Assembly (NCBI RefSeq): GCF_023935105.1
Contig: NZ_CP096040.1
Span: 2,604,001-2,668,000, forward strand
Source: Caulobacter segnis
GTDB taxonomy: Bacteria; Pseudomonadota; Alphaproteobacteria; Caulobacterales; Caulobacteraceae
Direction of reading: 5' to 3'
Length of the DNA stretch: 64,000 nucleotides
Shown: positions 19,785 through 28,762 of the stretch, one piece after another
Numbering within the stretch: position 1 is the stretch's first letter
Layout of the letters: every line of letters begins with the position of its first letter
The notes under the pieces: generated by a model
What the model saw: the letters and a program-made list of their open reading frames with translations, nothing else
Databases searched by the model: none
What the model was told of the DNA's origin: nothing
Program-made: the position numbers and the translations under genes

Positions 19785-20735
19785 TCAGTAGCCGCGCGAC
19801 AGGTCGACGACGCCGGCCAGGGGCGCGCCGGAGCGGAAGCGGGCCAGGTTCTCGGCGAACTGGGTCGCCAGGTTGATGCGGGTGTCGGGCGTGTGCACCG
19901 AGGTGTGCGGCGACAGGCGCACCTTGGGGTGGCCGTAGAACGGATGGGCGTCCGGCAGCGGCTCGGGATAGGTGACGTCCAGGCTGGCGCGGCCGACCCG
20001 GCCTTCGTCCAGCGCCGCCAGCAGGGCCTCGTCGTCGATCAGGGCGCCGCGGGCGATGTTGATCAGGTGCAGGCCGGGCTTGGCGTGCAGCAGCAGGTCG
20101 CGGTTGACGATCCGCTCGGTCTGGGGCGTGGCCGGGGCGGCGAGGACGACGTGGTCGCCGCGCTCGAACAGGGTCTTGAGGTCGGCGACCCGCTCGACGC
20201 CCGGCACGGGGATGGGCGCGTCCGAGCGGCGGACGGCCAGGACGTTGATCCCCAGCGCCTGGGCGCGCGGGGCCAGGGCTTCGCCGATGGCCCCGAAGCC
20301 GACCAGGCCCAGCGTCGAGCCGGCGACCAGCTTCAGTTGCTGGGGGACCCAGCGGTGGGCGGTGTCGATCCAGATGTCGGGCAGGCGCTTGGCCTCGGCC
20401 AGGATCGCGGCCAGGGCGAATTCGGCCAGGGCCACGGCTGACGAGCCGCGCGCCGAGGTGACGACCGGCCCGTCGAACAGCCAGTCCGGATAGAAGTCGA
20501 TGCCCACCGAGACCAGTTGCACCCAGCGCACGTCGAACGGCCAACCGGGTGGGGCGTGTTCGGGCAGGACGCCGCCGGCCTTGCGGAACGGCGCGGCGAC
20601 CAGCACCTTGGCCTGCGGCGGCAGGGGCGTGGTCAGGCCCGGCGGGACGGGAACGATGTCGGCGTTGTCCACGTGCTGGGCGAAGACGCTGTTGAACACC
20701 TCGGGCAGCTGGCTGGCGACGACGATGCGGCTCAT
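19785..20735 (-). CDS. D-2-hydroxyacid dehydrogenase family protein
   Basis: 316 residues from the ATG at 20735, which overlaps the acyl-CoA dehydrogenase-like stop (ATGA). The NAD(P) motif GFGAIG lies at residues 146-151. The catalytic trio Arg229 (NIARG), Glu258 and His277 (LSPHTSVHT) is complete. The enzyme interconverts 2-keto and D-2-hydroxy acids in the cytoplasm. Thirteen bases separate it from the aldolase gene, so both are probably in one transcript with the ABC transporter. Confidence 0.88.
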   Translation of the reverse strand: MSRIVVASQLPEVFNSVFAQHVDNADIVPVPPGLTTPLPPQAKVLVAAPFRKAGGVLPEHAPPGWPFDVRWVQLVSVGIDFYPDWLFDGPVVTSARGSSAVALAEFALAAILAEAKRLPDIWIDTAHRWVPQQLKLVAGSTLGLVGFGAIGEALAPRAQALGINVLAVRRSDAPIPVPGVERVADLKTLFERGDHVVLAAPATPQTERIVNRDLLLHAKPGLHLINIARGALIDDEALLAALDEGRVGRASLDVTYPEPLPDAHPFYGHPKVRLSPHTSVHTPDTRINLATQFAENLARFRSGAPLAGVVDLSRGY

Positions 20736-21898
20736 GACGTGAGGCTCGCGAAGGCGGCGCGGCCGGCGCTGGTCAGCACGACGTCGGCCTGGGGCGTGTG
20801 GACCCGGCCGCACAGGACGTCGCGATGGTGGCGCTCCAGCGGGTTCAGGCGGGTCAGGCCGGGATTGCCGGTCAGCTTCAGGGCTTTCTCGACGACGGTG
20901 ATGGCGTTCTCGGTGACCAGGTGCTTGACCAGGCTGGCCTCGACGCCGTCGACTTCGCCGCGCGCGGCGGTGTCCAGCAGGACGCGGTTGGACAGCAGCA
21001 GGCCGTCGATCTCGCCGACCGCCTCCTGGAAGCGGGGCAAGGTCGACAGGGCCGCGCCCAGATTGGCGGGTTTGCGATTGGCCAGGAACTCGACCAGCCA
21101 GTCGCGGGCCGCACGGGCGACGGCGTCGTAGATGGCCGAGGTCAGCACCGCCGACCAGGCGGCGAAGCTGGCCGGGTAGGGCGGCGGCGCGCCGACGGGC
21201 TGCGGATCCAGGGCCTGGTCCAGCGGGACCAGGACGTTCTCGAACACCACGTCGTGGCTGGCGCTGGCGCGCAGCCCCAGGTGGTCCCAGGTTTCCTCGA
21301 TGACGACGCCGGGCGTGTCGGCGCGGACCAGCCAGCCGCCGACCAGGGGCTCGGCGTCGTCGCTGCGGGCCCAGACCACGAACCAGGTCAGGTTGGTCGA
21401 ACCGGTGGAGTAGATCTTGCGGCCGCTGATCCGCCAGCCTTCCGGCGTCCGGCGGGCGATCGTGGCCGGCAGGCCGCCTCGGGCCGGCGTGCCGAGGTCG
21501 GGCTCGACCCGCAGGGCGTTGATCAGGGCGCCATGCGTGATCGCCTCGCCGATCACCCGCTGCTTCAGGTGCTCGGGCCAGCCCGAACGGCCCTCGACCG
21601 AGGCGTGGAACAGGTACTGCATGACCAGAACGAGCGCCGTCGCCGGCTCGCCCCGGGCCACGGCCGAGATCACTTTCAGCGCGGTCGGCAGATCGGCCTC
21701 CAGGCCGCCCAGGCGCGCGGGCGCGGTCAGGGCCAAGAGGTTCGCGTCGTGCAGGCGGCGGAAGTTCTCGGCTGGGAAGCTGGCCTCGCGGTCGTGCTGG
21801 GCGGCCGTCTCGGCGAAGGCCTCGGTCAGACCCGGCAGGATCGCGTCGAGGTCGGGCAGTCGGGCCTGCGTCTCGAAGCGGTGGACCGGTGCATTCAC
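20732..21898 (-). CDS. Acyl-CoA dehydrogenase-fold flavoprotein, SfnB/DszC-like
   Basis: 388 residues with a GTG start that overlaps the ATPase stop (GTGA). The acyl-CoA dehydrogenase fold is seen in PAENFRRLHDANLLALTAPARLGG, WRISGRKIYSTGSTNLTWFVVWARSD and DHLGLRASASHDVVFENVLVP. The family includes FMNH2-dependent monooxygenases such as DszC and the sulfone-related SfnB. A role in oxidising an organosulfur compound, with reduced flavin from the island's flavin reductase, fits the location. True acyl-CoA dehydrogenation is less likely here, as no CoA-pathway genes are near. Confidence 0.82.
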   Translation of the reverse strand: MNAPVHRFETQARLPDLDAILPGLTEAFAETAAQHDREASFPAENFRRLHDANLLALTAPARLGGLEADLPTALKVISAVARGEPATALVLVMQYLFHASVEGRSGWPEHLKQRVIGEAITHGALINALRVEPDLGTPARGGLPATIARRTPEGWRISGRKIYSTGSTNLTWFVVWARSDDAEPLVGGWLVRADTPGVVIEETWDHLGLRASASHDVVFENVLVPLDQALDPQPVGAPPPYPASFAAWSAVLTSAIYDAVARAARDWLVEFLANRKPANLGAALSTLPRFQEAVGEIDGLLLSNRVLLDTAARGEVDGVEASLVKHLVTENAITVVEKALKLTGNPGLTRLNPLERHHRDVLCGRVHTPQADVVLTSAGRAAFASLTS

Positions 21899-22710
21899 AG
21901 CACGACCTCACCGGTCGGAAAGGCGACCAGATGGCCTTCGCCGTGTGTCGGGGCGCTCTCGACGCCGAGGTGGCCCAGCAGTCGGCGACGGATGGCCTGG
22001 AAGCGGACGTCCGGCGCACGCGGGCGCTCAAGGTCGATGCGCTCCTCGGCCGCGATGCGCCCCTTGTCGAGCACCAGCACGCGGTCGGCCAGGGTTATGG
22101 CCTCGTCGACGTCGTGGGTGACCAGCAGGACGGCTGGCGCGTGCTCGCGCCACAGGGTCAGGACCAGTTGGTGCATCTTCAGGCGGGTCAGGGCGTCCAG
22201 GGCCGCGAAAGGCTCGTCCAGCAGCAGGAGATCAGGTTCGCGGACCAGGGCGCGGGCTAGGGCCGTGCGTTGGGCCTCGCCGCCCGAGAGGGTGCCCGGC
22301 CAGGCGTCGAGGCGATGGCCCAGGCCCACCTCCTTCAGCGCCGCTTCGGCGCGTGGCCGGACGTCGTTGCCCGACAGACCCAGCGCGACGTTGCGCCAAA
22401 CCTTCTTCCACGGCAGCAGGCGGGCGTCCTGGAACACGACCGCGCGGGCGTCGGGCGTCCTCACGTCCTGACCCGCGGCGGAGTCCAGGCCGGCCAGGGT
22501 GCGCAGCAAGGTGGTCTTGCCCGAACCGCTGGCGCCCAGCAGGGCGACGAACTCGCCAGGCGCGATCGACAGGTCGAGTCCGTCGATGACGGTGTTGTCG
22601 CCAAAGCGACGGACGAAGTTCTTCAGCCGTACGGCGGGCTGAGCGGCCTGTTCGACCGAACGGGATACGGCGGGACGGCGCAGGCGCGGTTGCGGGGTGG
22701 CCATGGTCAT
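21895..22710 (-). CDS. ABC transporter ATPase, sulfonate/taurine type
   Basis: 271 residues from the ATG at 22710, overlapping the permease stop by ATGA. Walker A is GASGSGKT (59-66), the signature is LSGGEAQRTALARALVREPD, Walker B is LLLLDEPFAALD, and the switch His is in LLVTHDVDEA. It is SsuB/TauB-like and powers import through the permease encoded just upstream on the same strand. Confidence 0.93.
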   Translation of the reverse strand: MTMATPQPRLRRPAVSRSVEQAAQPAVRLKNFVRRFGDNTVIDGLDLSIAPGEFVALLGASGSGKTTLLRTLAGLDSAAGQDVRTPDARAVVFQDARLLPWKKVWRNVALGLSGNDVRPRAEAALKEVGLGHRLDAWPGTLSGGEAQRTALARALVREPDLLLLDEPFAALDALTRLKMHQLVLTLWREHAPAVLLVTHDVDEAITLADRVLVLDKGRIAAEERIDLERPRAPDVRFQAIRRRLLGHLGVESAPTHGEGHLVAFPTGEVVL

Positions 22711-23516
22711 TGCTCCACGAGGCTGGGGCGCCACGCCAGCGCCTTGCGCTCCAGCGTGCGGACGAGGGCGTCGGCGCCGAGGCCGAGCAGGGCGTAGACG
22801 ACCAGGCAGACGACGATGATGTCGGTTCGCATGAAGTCGCGGGCGTTGTTGACCAGGTAACCGAGGCCGGCCTGGGCGTTGATCTGTTCGGAGATCACCA
22901 GCACCAACACCGAGACGCCCAATGCATAGCGCAGGCCGACGAAGAACGAGGGCAGGGCGCCGGGCAGGATCACCTCGCGCACCAGGCTCCAGCCGGAGAG
23001 GCCGAAGCTGCGGGCGGCCTCGACCAGGCGCACGTCGACGCCCCGGATGCCTGCGAACAGGTTCAGATACAGCGGGAAGGTCGCCGAAACGGTGATCAGC
23101 AGGATCTTCGGCGTCTCGCCGATGCCAAACCAGACGATGAACAGCGGCGTCAGGGCCAGGACCGGGATGGTCCGCTTGATCTGCATCAGGGGGTCGACCA
23201 GCGTCTCGCCCCAGCGCGACAGGCCCGAGACCAGACCCAGCGTGGTGGCCAGGACCAGGGCGATACCGAGCCCCGCGCCGGCCCGGGCCAGCGACACCGC
23301 CAGATTCTTCGGCAACTCGCCCGAGGCGGTCAGGGTCCAGAAGGTCTCCAGCACCGTGGAGGGGGCGGCCAGGACCCGCGGCGGGATCACGCCGGCGCGC
23401 GCGCCCAGCTCCCACAAGACCAGCAACAGGACGGGAGAGAGCCAGCGGGCTCGGGCCAGATCGGGCCATCGCCACGGCCTAGCTTCAGAAATTCTGTAGG
23501 TCGTCGCCAGAGACAC
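22707..23516 (-). CDS. ABC transporter permease, sulfonate/taurine type
   Basis: 269 residues from a GTG at 23516, chosen because GAGAGGA lies five bases upstream. An in-frame ATG at 23567 would add an Arg-rich 17-residue stretch unlike the family. Six membrane segments, and the BPD transmembrane signature EAARSFGLSGWSLVREVILPGALPSFFVGLRYALG with the EAA loop, identify an SsuC/TauC-like permease. It is the first gene of the long minus-strand operon and divergent from a LysR gene. Confidence 0.92.
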   Translation of the reverse strand: MSLATTYRISEARPWRWPDLARARWLSPVLLLVLWELGARAGVIPPRVLAAPSTVLETFWTLTASGELPKNLAVSLARAGAGLGIALVLATTLGLVSGLSRWGETLVDPLMQIKRTIPVLALTPLFIVWFGIGETPKILLITVSATFPLYLNLFAGIRGVDVRLVEAARSFGLSGWSLVREVILPGALPSFFVGLRYALGVSVLVLVISEQINAQAGLGYLVNNARDFMRTDIIVVCLVVYALLGLGADALVRTLERKALAWRPSLVEQ

Positions 23517-23645
23517 TGCGGTCCTCTCTCGTCGGAAACCGTTGCGACGCAAGCGCCGCGGGTCCACAGAGAAGGACGTTGAATTCCTACTTGATCAATA
23601 GACTTATCCTCACATAGCTTATTAGCAATTCTCAAGGGGCCGCCG
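23517..23645. promoter_or_regulatory. Divergent promoter region of the sulfonate operon and LysR gene
   Basis: 129 bases. The part nearest the LysR gene (23585-23630) is A/T-rich: TTGATCAATAGACTTATCC and CACATAGCTTATTAG. A palindrome-like TTCAGAAATTCTG (23484-23496) lies just inside the permease reading frame. This is the expected operator and promoter zone for LysR control of sulfur uptake. Confidence 0.5.
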
Positions 23646-24482
23646 ATGGTGACCAACCTGCCGACCGAACTGCTGCGGAGCTTCGTGGCCATCGTCGACT
23701 CCGGCTCGATGCTGCGTGCGACCGAGCGGGTGTTCGTCACCCAGTCGGCGTTGAGCCTGCAGATGAAGCGCCTGGAGGAGACGGTGCTGACGCCGCTGTT
23801 CCATCGCGAAGGGCGGCGGCTGGTGCTAACTCCTGCCGGCCAAACGCTTCTGCCCAGGGCGCGGGAGATCCTGGCCCTGAACGATCGCGCCGTCGTGGCA
23901 TTGACCGGCGACGCCTTGGCCGGGCCGGCGCGGGTCGGGGTGGTGCAGGACTTCGCCGAGACCCTGCTGTCGGGCGTCTTGGCCAGGTTCACCCAGCTCA
24001 ACCCCGACACCCAGCTGCAGGTGCGGGTGGCCGGTTCGCCCGAACTCTTGGGGCTGCTGGAGGCCGACCGTCTGGACGTGGTGCTGTGCATGGGCGCGGC
24101 CGACGATCCGCACGCGGCCCGCGTGGTCCCGATGGTCTGGCACGGCGAGTCCGCCCTGGCCGAGAGCGACGTCCTGCCGATCGCCATCCTGGAAGCGCCG
24201 TGCCGCTTCCGCGACGCGGCCCTGGCGGCGCTGGAGCGCGACGGGCGGCCGTTCCGGGTGGTGGTGGAGACGCCCAGCCTGTCGGCGTTGCGCGCGGCGG
24301 TGCAGGCGGGTCTGGCCGTGACCTGCCGCACCTCGCTGTTCCTGCCCGACCGCGCGCCCCTGGCCAGCAACCGCCTGCCGCCTCTGCCGGATGTGGCCTA
24401 TGTCCAGCGGACCAATGATACGCCCCACGCCTCGATCACCAAGCTGGCGCAATTGATCCACGCCGCGGCGCTGGATCTCTAG
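23646..24482 (+). CDS. LysR-family regulator of the organosulfur island
   Basis: 278 residues with AAGGGG upstream. The HTH is LLRSFVAIVDSGSMLRATERVFVTQSALSLQMKRLEE, followed by the periplasmic-binding-like effector domain (RVGVVQDFAETLLSGVLARF). It is transcribed divergently from the ABC operon, which is the standard arrangement for self- and neighbour-regulation. It resembles the short LrhA/YafC-like LysR members more than CysB, so it is not a classic sulfate-starvation regulator. It shares a CTAG overlapping stop with the FAD protein gene. Confidence 0.9.
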   Translation: MVTNLPTELLRSFVAIVDSGSMLRATERVFVTQSALSLQMKRLEETVLTPLFHREGRRLVLTPAGQTLLPRAREILALNDRAVVALTGDALAGPARVGVVQDFAETLLSGVLARFTQLNPDTQLQVRVAGSPELLGLLEADRLDVVLCMGAADDPHAARVVPMVWHGESALAESDVLPIAILEAPCRFRDAALAALERDGRPFRVVVETPSLSALRAAVQAGLAVTCRTSLFLPDRAPLASNRLPPLPDVAYVQRTNDTPHASITKLAQLIHAAALDL

Positions 24483-25837
24483 GCTCCGACGGCGGCCAGG
24501 ATGTGCTGGGCGACCGCGCCCGTCTGGCTGCGGATGTCGGGCACGGCGGTGATCTCCCACGCGGCGCCGCGCGTGGCTGGACCGACCGCCATGAGGGTAG
24601 CCGACGCTTGGCCTGACACATCGCGCAGCCGGCCATCGGCGTCGACGTCGAAACCTAGCCGCAGCGGGTCCGGGCGCGCCAGACCCCGGCGAACCAGATC
24701 CTGAATCAGGGGATCGGTCGAGGCCAGCACGTCGCCGGTCGGGCCGGTGCAGTTGATCACCGTGGCGGCGCGGAAGGCGTAACCCCCTTGCTCGCCGCGC
24801 CCGCGCCATCGGCACAGGGCGAAGCCGTCCGGCTGCAAGGAAAGGTCGCGGATCTTCCCCGCCGCCAGGGTCAGCTGGCCAGTGGCGCGCATCGCGGCGA
24901 TGCGGCGGGCCACCAGAGGCGCCAGGCGATGGCGATGGATCTCCCAGAAGGGCCGGGCGTGTCGCAGGAAGGCCTGCTTTTCGTCGATGCTCCAGTGACG
25001 CCACAGCGTGCGGGTCACCGGTCGGGTGGCGTCGATGGCGGTGCGCCAGCCGTGCCGAGCCGCCGCCGTCCTCAGCCAGGCGAAGACTTGCAGCGGCGAG
25101 AGGGTCTCGCGCGGTGGGGCGGGCAGGGTGAGCGGCGGCGCGCCGTCGTGCTCCAGCGGGGTCAGGCCACGCCGCGACAGCGCCAGCATGGGCCTTCCAT
25201 GCTGGGCGTCGTTCAGCGACAGGGCCACGTCGACCATGGTCAAGCCCGTGCCGATCAGCAGCACCGGTCCTGGCGGCAGGTCGGCGGCGCTCCAGCGCCA
25301 GGGATCGGCGACATAGGCATCCGACGTGGCGAAGGCGGCGCTGACGCCGGGCGGACGCGCCGGTGGCGGATTGCCCAGGGCCAGCACGACCGCGTGAGCC
25401 GTGACCGAGCGGCCCATGGCGCATCGCAGCCGCCAGCCGTCGCCGCCGGGCTCGATCCCGACGACCGCGTCGGGTGTCACCACCAGGCGCCCGGCCCCGG
25501 CGGGCCCTTCGGCGATCTCGGAGACCTGGCCCTGGATGTAGCGTCCATAGTCGGCGCGGGTGGCGAAGTCGGCCGGGCCCAGGCCGAACTTCTCGCGGCT
25601 GAGCCAGCGGACGAAGTGCCCCGGATCGTCGGGCCAGGCGCTCATATTGCCCGCCCGCACGTTCAGCCGGTGGCCCGGATTGTGGGTGGAGTAGGCCGCG
25701 CCGAGCCCGACGGGCGTGCGCCGCTCGAACAGGATCACCTTCGCGTCCGCTGATCGGCGCAGGATGTTGAGGGCCGTCATGACGCCGCTGAACCCCGCGC
25801 CGACGACGGCGATGACAGGCGCTGGCTTTGGGGGCAT
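24479..25837 (-). CDS. FAD-NAD(P)-binding oxidoreductase (NAD_binding_9 type)
   Basis: 452 residues from the ATG at 25837 (a TTG two codons upstream is possible). The N-terminal Rossmann motif VVGAGFSGVMTALNIL is followed by FERRTPVGLGAAYS and RLNVRAGNMSAWPDDPGHFVRWL. These are signatures of PF13454 proteins, which sit in siderophore, amine or thiol oxidation pathways. A second dinucleotide motif is LLIGTGLTMVDVAL. No signal peptide. Function is unknown; its position at the centre of the island suggests a flavin-dependent oxidation step. Confidence 0.8.
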   Translation of the reverse strand: MPPKPAPVIAVVGAGFSGVMTALNILRRSADAKVILFERRTPVGLGAAYSTHNPGHRLNVRAGNMSAWPDDPGHFVRWLSREKFGLGPADFATRADYGRYIQGQVSEIAEGPAGAGRLVVTPDAVVGIEPGGDGWRLRCAMGRSVTAHAVVLALGNPPPARPPGVSAAFATSDAYVADPWRWSAADLPPGPVLLIGTGLTMVDVALSLNDAQHGRPMLALSRRGLTPLEHDGAPPLTLPAPPRETLSPLQVFAWLRTAAARHGWRTAIDATRPVTRTLWRHWSIDEKQAFLRHARPFWEIHRHRLAPLVARRIAAMRATGQLTLAAGKIRDLSLQPDGFALCRWRGRGEQGGYAFRAATVINCTGPTGDVLASTDPLIQDLVRRGLARPDPLRLGFDVDADGRLRDVSGQASATLMAVGPATRGAAWEITAVPDIRSQTGAVAQHILAAVGA

Positions 25838-26105
25838 GCGCAAACTCTATGAAATCGATAGGATTTTCTGGGCGATCGTTCGCCAAGTTGCAAGCCGCGT
25901 TGGCGATATGCGTTCCGCAAATGCCGCTTATTGTGCTGCGCGATATATAAATCTCTGAATTTATTCAAAGAAATACTCGGTCGCGGTTAGGCGGCCGCGC
26001 CGCCATGGTCCCGTCGTCCGATCCAAACCGCCCCAGGGCCGGGGGCTTCCGACATTCGAGTTCCATGAAACGACGCCCATCTGCATTGGGCGCGGGGGTA
26101 GATCT
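25838..26105. promoter_or_regulatory. Divergent promoter region between FAD protein and TonB receptor
   Basis: 268 bases. GAAATCGATAGGATTT (25851-25866) repeats 11 exact bases of the 17887 site. A/T-rich CGATATATAAATCTCTGAATTTATTC lies at 25941-25966 and is the best promoter candidate for the plus-strand operon. A hairpin CGCCCA - TGGGCG (26074-26092) sits just before the receptor's ribosome site. Confidence 0.5.
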
Positions 26106-28751
26106 TTGACCTTGCTGCGAGAGCGGACGGCTGTCCGACAGAGTCCCTTCAAGCTGAACTTCCAGGCCGCTTTGCTGACCTGCGCCTCGGTTATGGCGCT
26201 GAGCGGCGGCGTGGCCCGCGCGGCCGATGCGACGCCCGTGTCGGCAGCTGACGTCGAGGGGGCCACGTCCGTGGACAGCGTCATCGTCACCGGCGTGCGC
26301 GGCGCCCGCCGGACCGTCGCCGACAGTCCCGCGCCCGTCGACGTGATCGGCGGCGATCAGCTCCTGGCCACCGGCAAGGTCGGCCTGAAGGAGGTGCTCA
26401 ACACCCTTATCCCGTCCTTCAATCTGCCGGGCATCAATGGCGGCGGCACGTCGTGGACGGTGCGGGCCATCACCCTGCGCGGCTTGAACGGCGACCAGGC
26501 GCTGTTCCTGGTCAACGGCAAGCGCCGACACACCACCTCGCTGATCAACAACCTGGCGCGGGTCGGCCGCGGCGGCGCGCCCGTCGACCTGGACTTCATT
26601 CCAGCCTCGGCCATCGAACGCATCGAGGTGCTGCGCGATGGAGCCTCGGCCCAATACGGCTCGGACGCCATCGCTGGCGTGGTCAACATCATCCTGAAGG
26701 ATGACTCCGAAGGTGGTTCGTTCAGCTACACCGGCGGCCAGAACTATCTGGGCGACGGCGATACCCGCGCCGCGACGATCAACTGGGGTCGGCCGCTGGG
26801 CGACCAGGGCGGCTTCATCCACCTGGCCCTGAACTGGAAGAACAACGAGGCCGCCACGCGCGCGGTCCCCTCGCGCGCCCAGTACATTTACCAGCCGACC
26901 GTCACGACGGTTGGCGGCGTCACGACCGTCACGCCCGATCCGCGCGACGCCACGGTCGATCGCTACGCCTGGGGGCTGAGCTACGGGCCGGGCGAAGAAG
27001 ACATCCTGGCCGCCTCCTACAATGCCGAGCTGCCGTGGCGCGACCTGACGCTCTATTCGTCGGGCACGCTGAGCCATCGCTCCTCCAGGAAGAACACCGG
27101 CAGTTTCCTGCCAAACCTGGCGCCAGTCGCGGGCGTGACCGCCGGCCGGCCGCTGAACCGCAACTCGCTGCCCGAGGTTTATCCTGACGGTTTCAATGCC
27201 TATCGCCGGATCTTCGAGCTGGACTTCCAGACCAGCTTTGGCGCGCGCGGCGAAAAGGCCGGCTGGGCGTGGGATCTCTCCACGACCCTGGCCCAAGACC
27301 ACGCCCAACTGGACGGCGAGAACACGCTGAACGCCACGCTGGGGCCGTCCAGTCCCACGTACTTCCACCTGTCGACCCACGAGTTCCGGCGGTGGACGAA
27401 CAATTTCGATGTCACCCGAGAGGTCACGGGCTGGCTGAAGAACCCGCTGCAAGTCTCGTGGGGACTTGAACATCGCTACGAGCGCTTCTTGATCGACGCG
27501 GGCGACGAGGCCTCCTATGTCGTCGGCGACTACGTCATTCCGGCGGGACAGCCTTTCGCCGGACTGCGGCCCAATCCAGGCTTGGCCTCCTACGCCGGCA
27601 CCGCGCCGGAGGACGCCGGCGCGATCCATCGCCATAGCGGCGCGGCCTATGTCGACCTGGGAACCGATATCGCCAGCAACTGGTATGTCGGCGTCGCCGG
27701 CCGCTACGAGAAATACGGCAAGGGCGTGGGTGACACCGCCAGCGGTAAGCTGACCACGCGCTGGGAGTTCCTGCCGGGCTACGCGGTGCGCGCCACGGTC
27801 AGCAACGGCTTCCGCGCGCCGTCGCTGGGCCAGACCCTGTTCGCGACCTCGACCATCAACGGCAGCCTGTGCCCGGCCGCGCCGAACAACCTCTTCCGCG
27901 GCGCGCCGTGCACGCCCGGTGAATACCTGACCTTCCCGACCAAGGTTCTGCGCACCGACAGCGTCGAGGCGAAAGCGCTGGGCGCGGAAACACTTAAGCC
28001 GGAAACCTCGGTCAACTACAGTTTCGGCGTCACCGCCGAGCCGGTCGCCGGCCTGCGCCTGACCCTGGACGCCTACGAGATCCAGATCGACGACCGCATC
28101 GTCGACACCAGCAACCTCGACCTGTCGGTGGCGCAGCTGGCCTCGCGGGCGGAGCTGGCGCCGCTGCTGGCGCGCTTTCCGCAGGGCCTGACTGCGACCT
28201 ATTACACCAATGCCGTTTCGACGCGGACCACCGGGATCGACTTCGTCGGTGAGTACGCCTTCAGTCTCGGAGACCTGGGCCGGCTGAATCTCAATGCGGC
28301 CTACGCCTTCAACAAGACCAAGATCACCAAGCTCAAGGACACGCCGGCGGTCCTCAAGGCGGTGAACCCCAGTCTGGTGCTGTTCGACCGCCAGAAGATC
28401 GCCGACCTGACCATCGGCACGCCGCGCGAGAAGATCATCGTCGGGACGCAGTGGGCGCGCGGCGGCTGGAGCGCCAGCCTGCGCAACACGCGTTATGGCC
28501 GCTATACCGAGGCCGGGACCTCGGCGAGCTTGGACCGAACCTACAGTCCCAAGTGGATCACCGACCTCGACATCGCCTGGCAGGTCCGGCCGTCGACCAA
28601 CATCGCCATCGGGGCCAACAACCTGTTCGACAAGCATCCCGACAGGATCGGGATCCTCAACGCCGACCAGGGTACGGGCCAGTTCGGCATCTTCTCGCCC
28701 TTCGGCATCACCGGCGGCTACTACTACGCCCGCCTGACCCAGAACTTCTGA
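26106..28751 (+). CDS. TonB-dependent outer-membrane receptor (heads AprA-like operon)
   Basis: 881 residues. No in-frame ATG or GTG precedes the signal peptide; the TTG at 26106, seven bases after GGGGG, gives a sensible start. Signal peptide to about ARA-AD. The plug (VDSVIVTGVRGARRTVADSPAPVDVI, LVNGKRRHTTSLIN, IEVLRDGASAQYGSDAIAGVVNIILKD) and 22-strand barrel end with YYYARLTQNF, a proper terminal Phe. Twelve bases separate its stop from the SBP gene. Cargo is presumably an organosulfur compound handled by the operon. Confidence 0.92.
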   Translation: MTLLRERTAVRQSPFKLNFQAALLTCASVMALSGGVARAADATPVSAADVEGATSVDSVIVTGVRGARRTVADSPAPVDVIGGDQLLATGKVGLKEVLNTLIPSFNLPGINGGGTSWTVRAITLRGLNGDQALFLVNGKRRHTTSLINNLARVGRGGAPVDLDFIPASAIERIEVLRDGASAQYGSDAIAGVVNIILKDDSEGGSFSYTGGQNYLGDGDTRAATINWGRPLGDQGGFIHLALNWKNNEAATRAVPSRAQYIYQPTVTTVGGVTTVTPDPRDATVDRYAWGLSYGPGEEDILAASYNAELPWRDLTLYSSGTLSHRSSRKNTGSFLPNLAPVAGVTAGRPLNRNSLPEVYPDGFNAYRRIFELDFQTSFGARGEKAGWAWDLSTTLAQDHAQLDGENTLNATLGPSSPTYFHLSTHEFRRWTNNFDVTREVTGWLKNPLQVSWGLEHRYERFLIDAGDEASYVVGDYVIPAGQPFAGLRPNPGLASYAGTAPEDAGAIHRHSGAAYVDLGTDIASNWYVGVAGRYEKYGKGVGDTASGKLTTRWEFLPGYAVRATVSNGFRAPSLGQTLFATSTINGSLCPAAPNNLFRGAPCTPGEYLTFPTKVLRTDSVEAKALGAETLKPETSVNYSFGVTAEPVAGLRLTLDAYEIQIDDRIVDTSNLDLSVAQLASRAELAPLLARFPQGLTATYYTNAVSTRTTGIDFVGEYAFSLGDLGRLNLNAAYAFNKTKITKLKDTPAVLKAVNPSLVLFDRQKIADLTIGTPREKIIVGTQWARGGWSASLRNTRYGRYTEAGTSASLDRTYSPKWITDLDIAWQVRPSTNIAIGANNLFDKHPDRIGILNADQGTGQFGIFSPFGITGGYYYARLTQNF

Positions 28752-28762
28752 GGGAGGGCGCG

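Noticed and set aside
19785..22031. 748-codon frame treated as one fused protein
   Set aside because: Only the last 316 codons (from 20735) make the hydroxyacid dehydrogenase; the upstream part is out-of-frame reading of the acyl-CoA dehydrogenase-like gene.
25965..28637. 890-codon minus-strand frame
   Set aside because: Complete antisense shadow of the TonB receptor at 26106-28751, with the usual biased composition.
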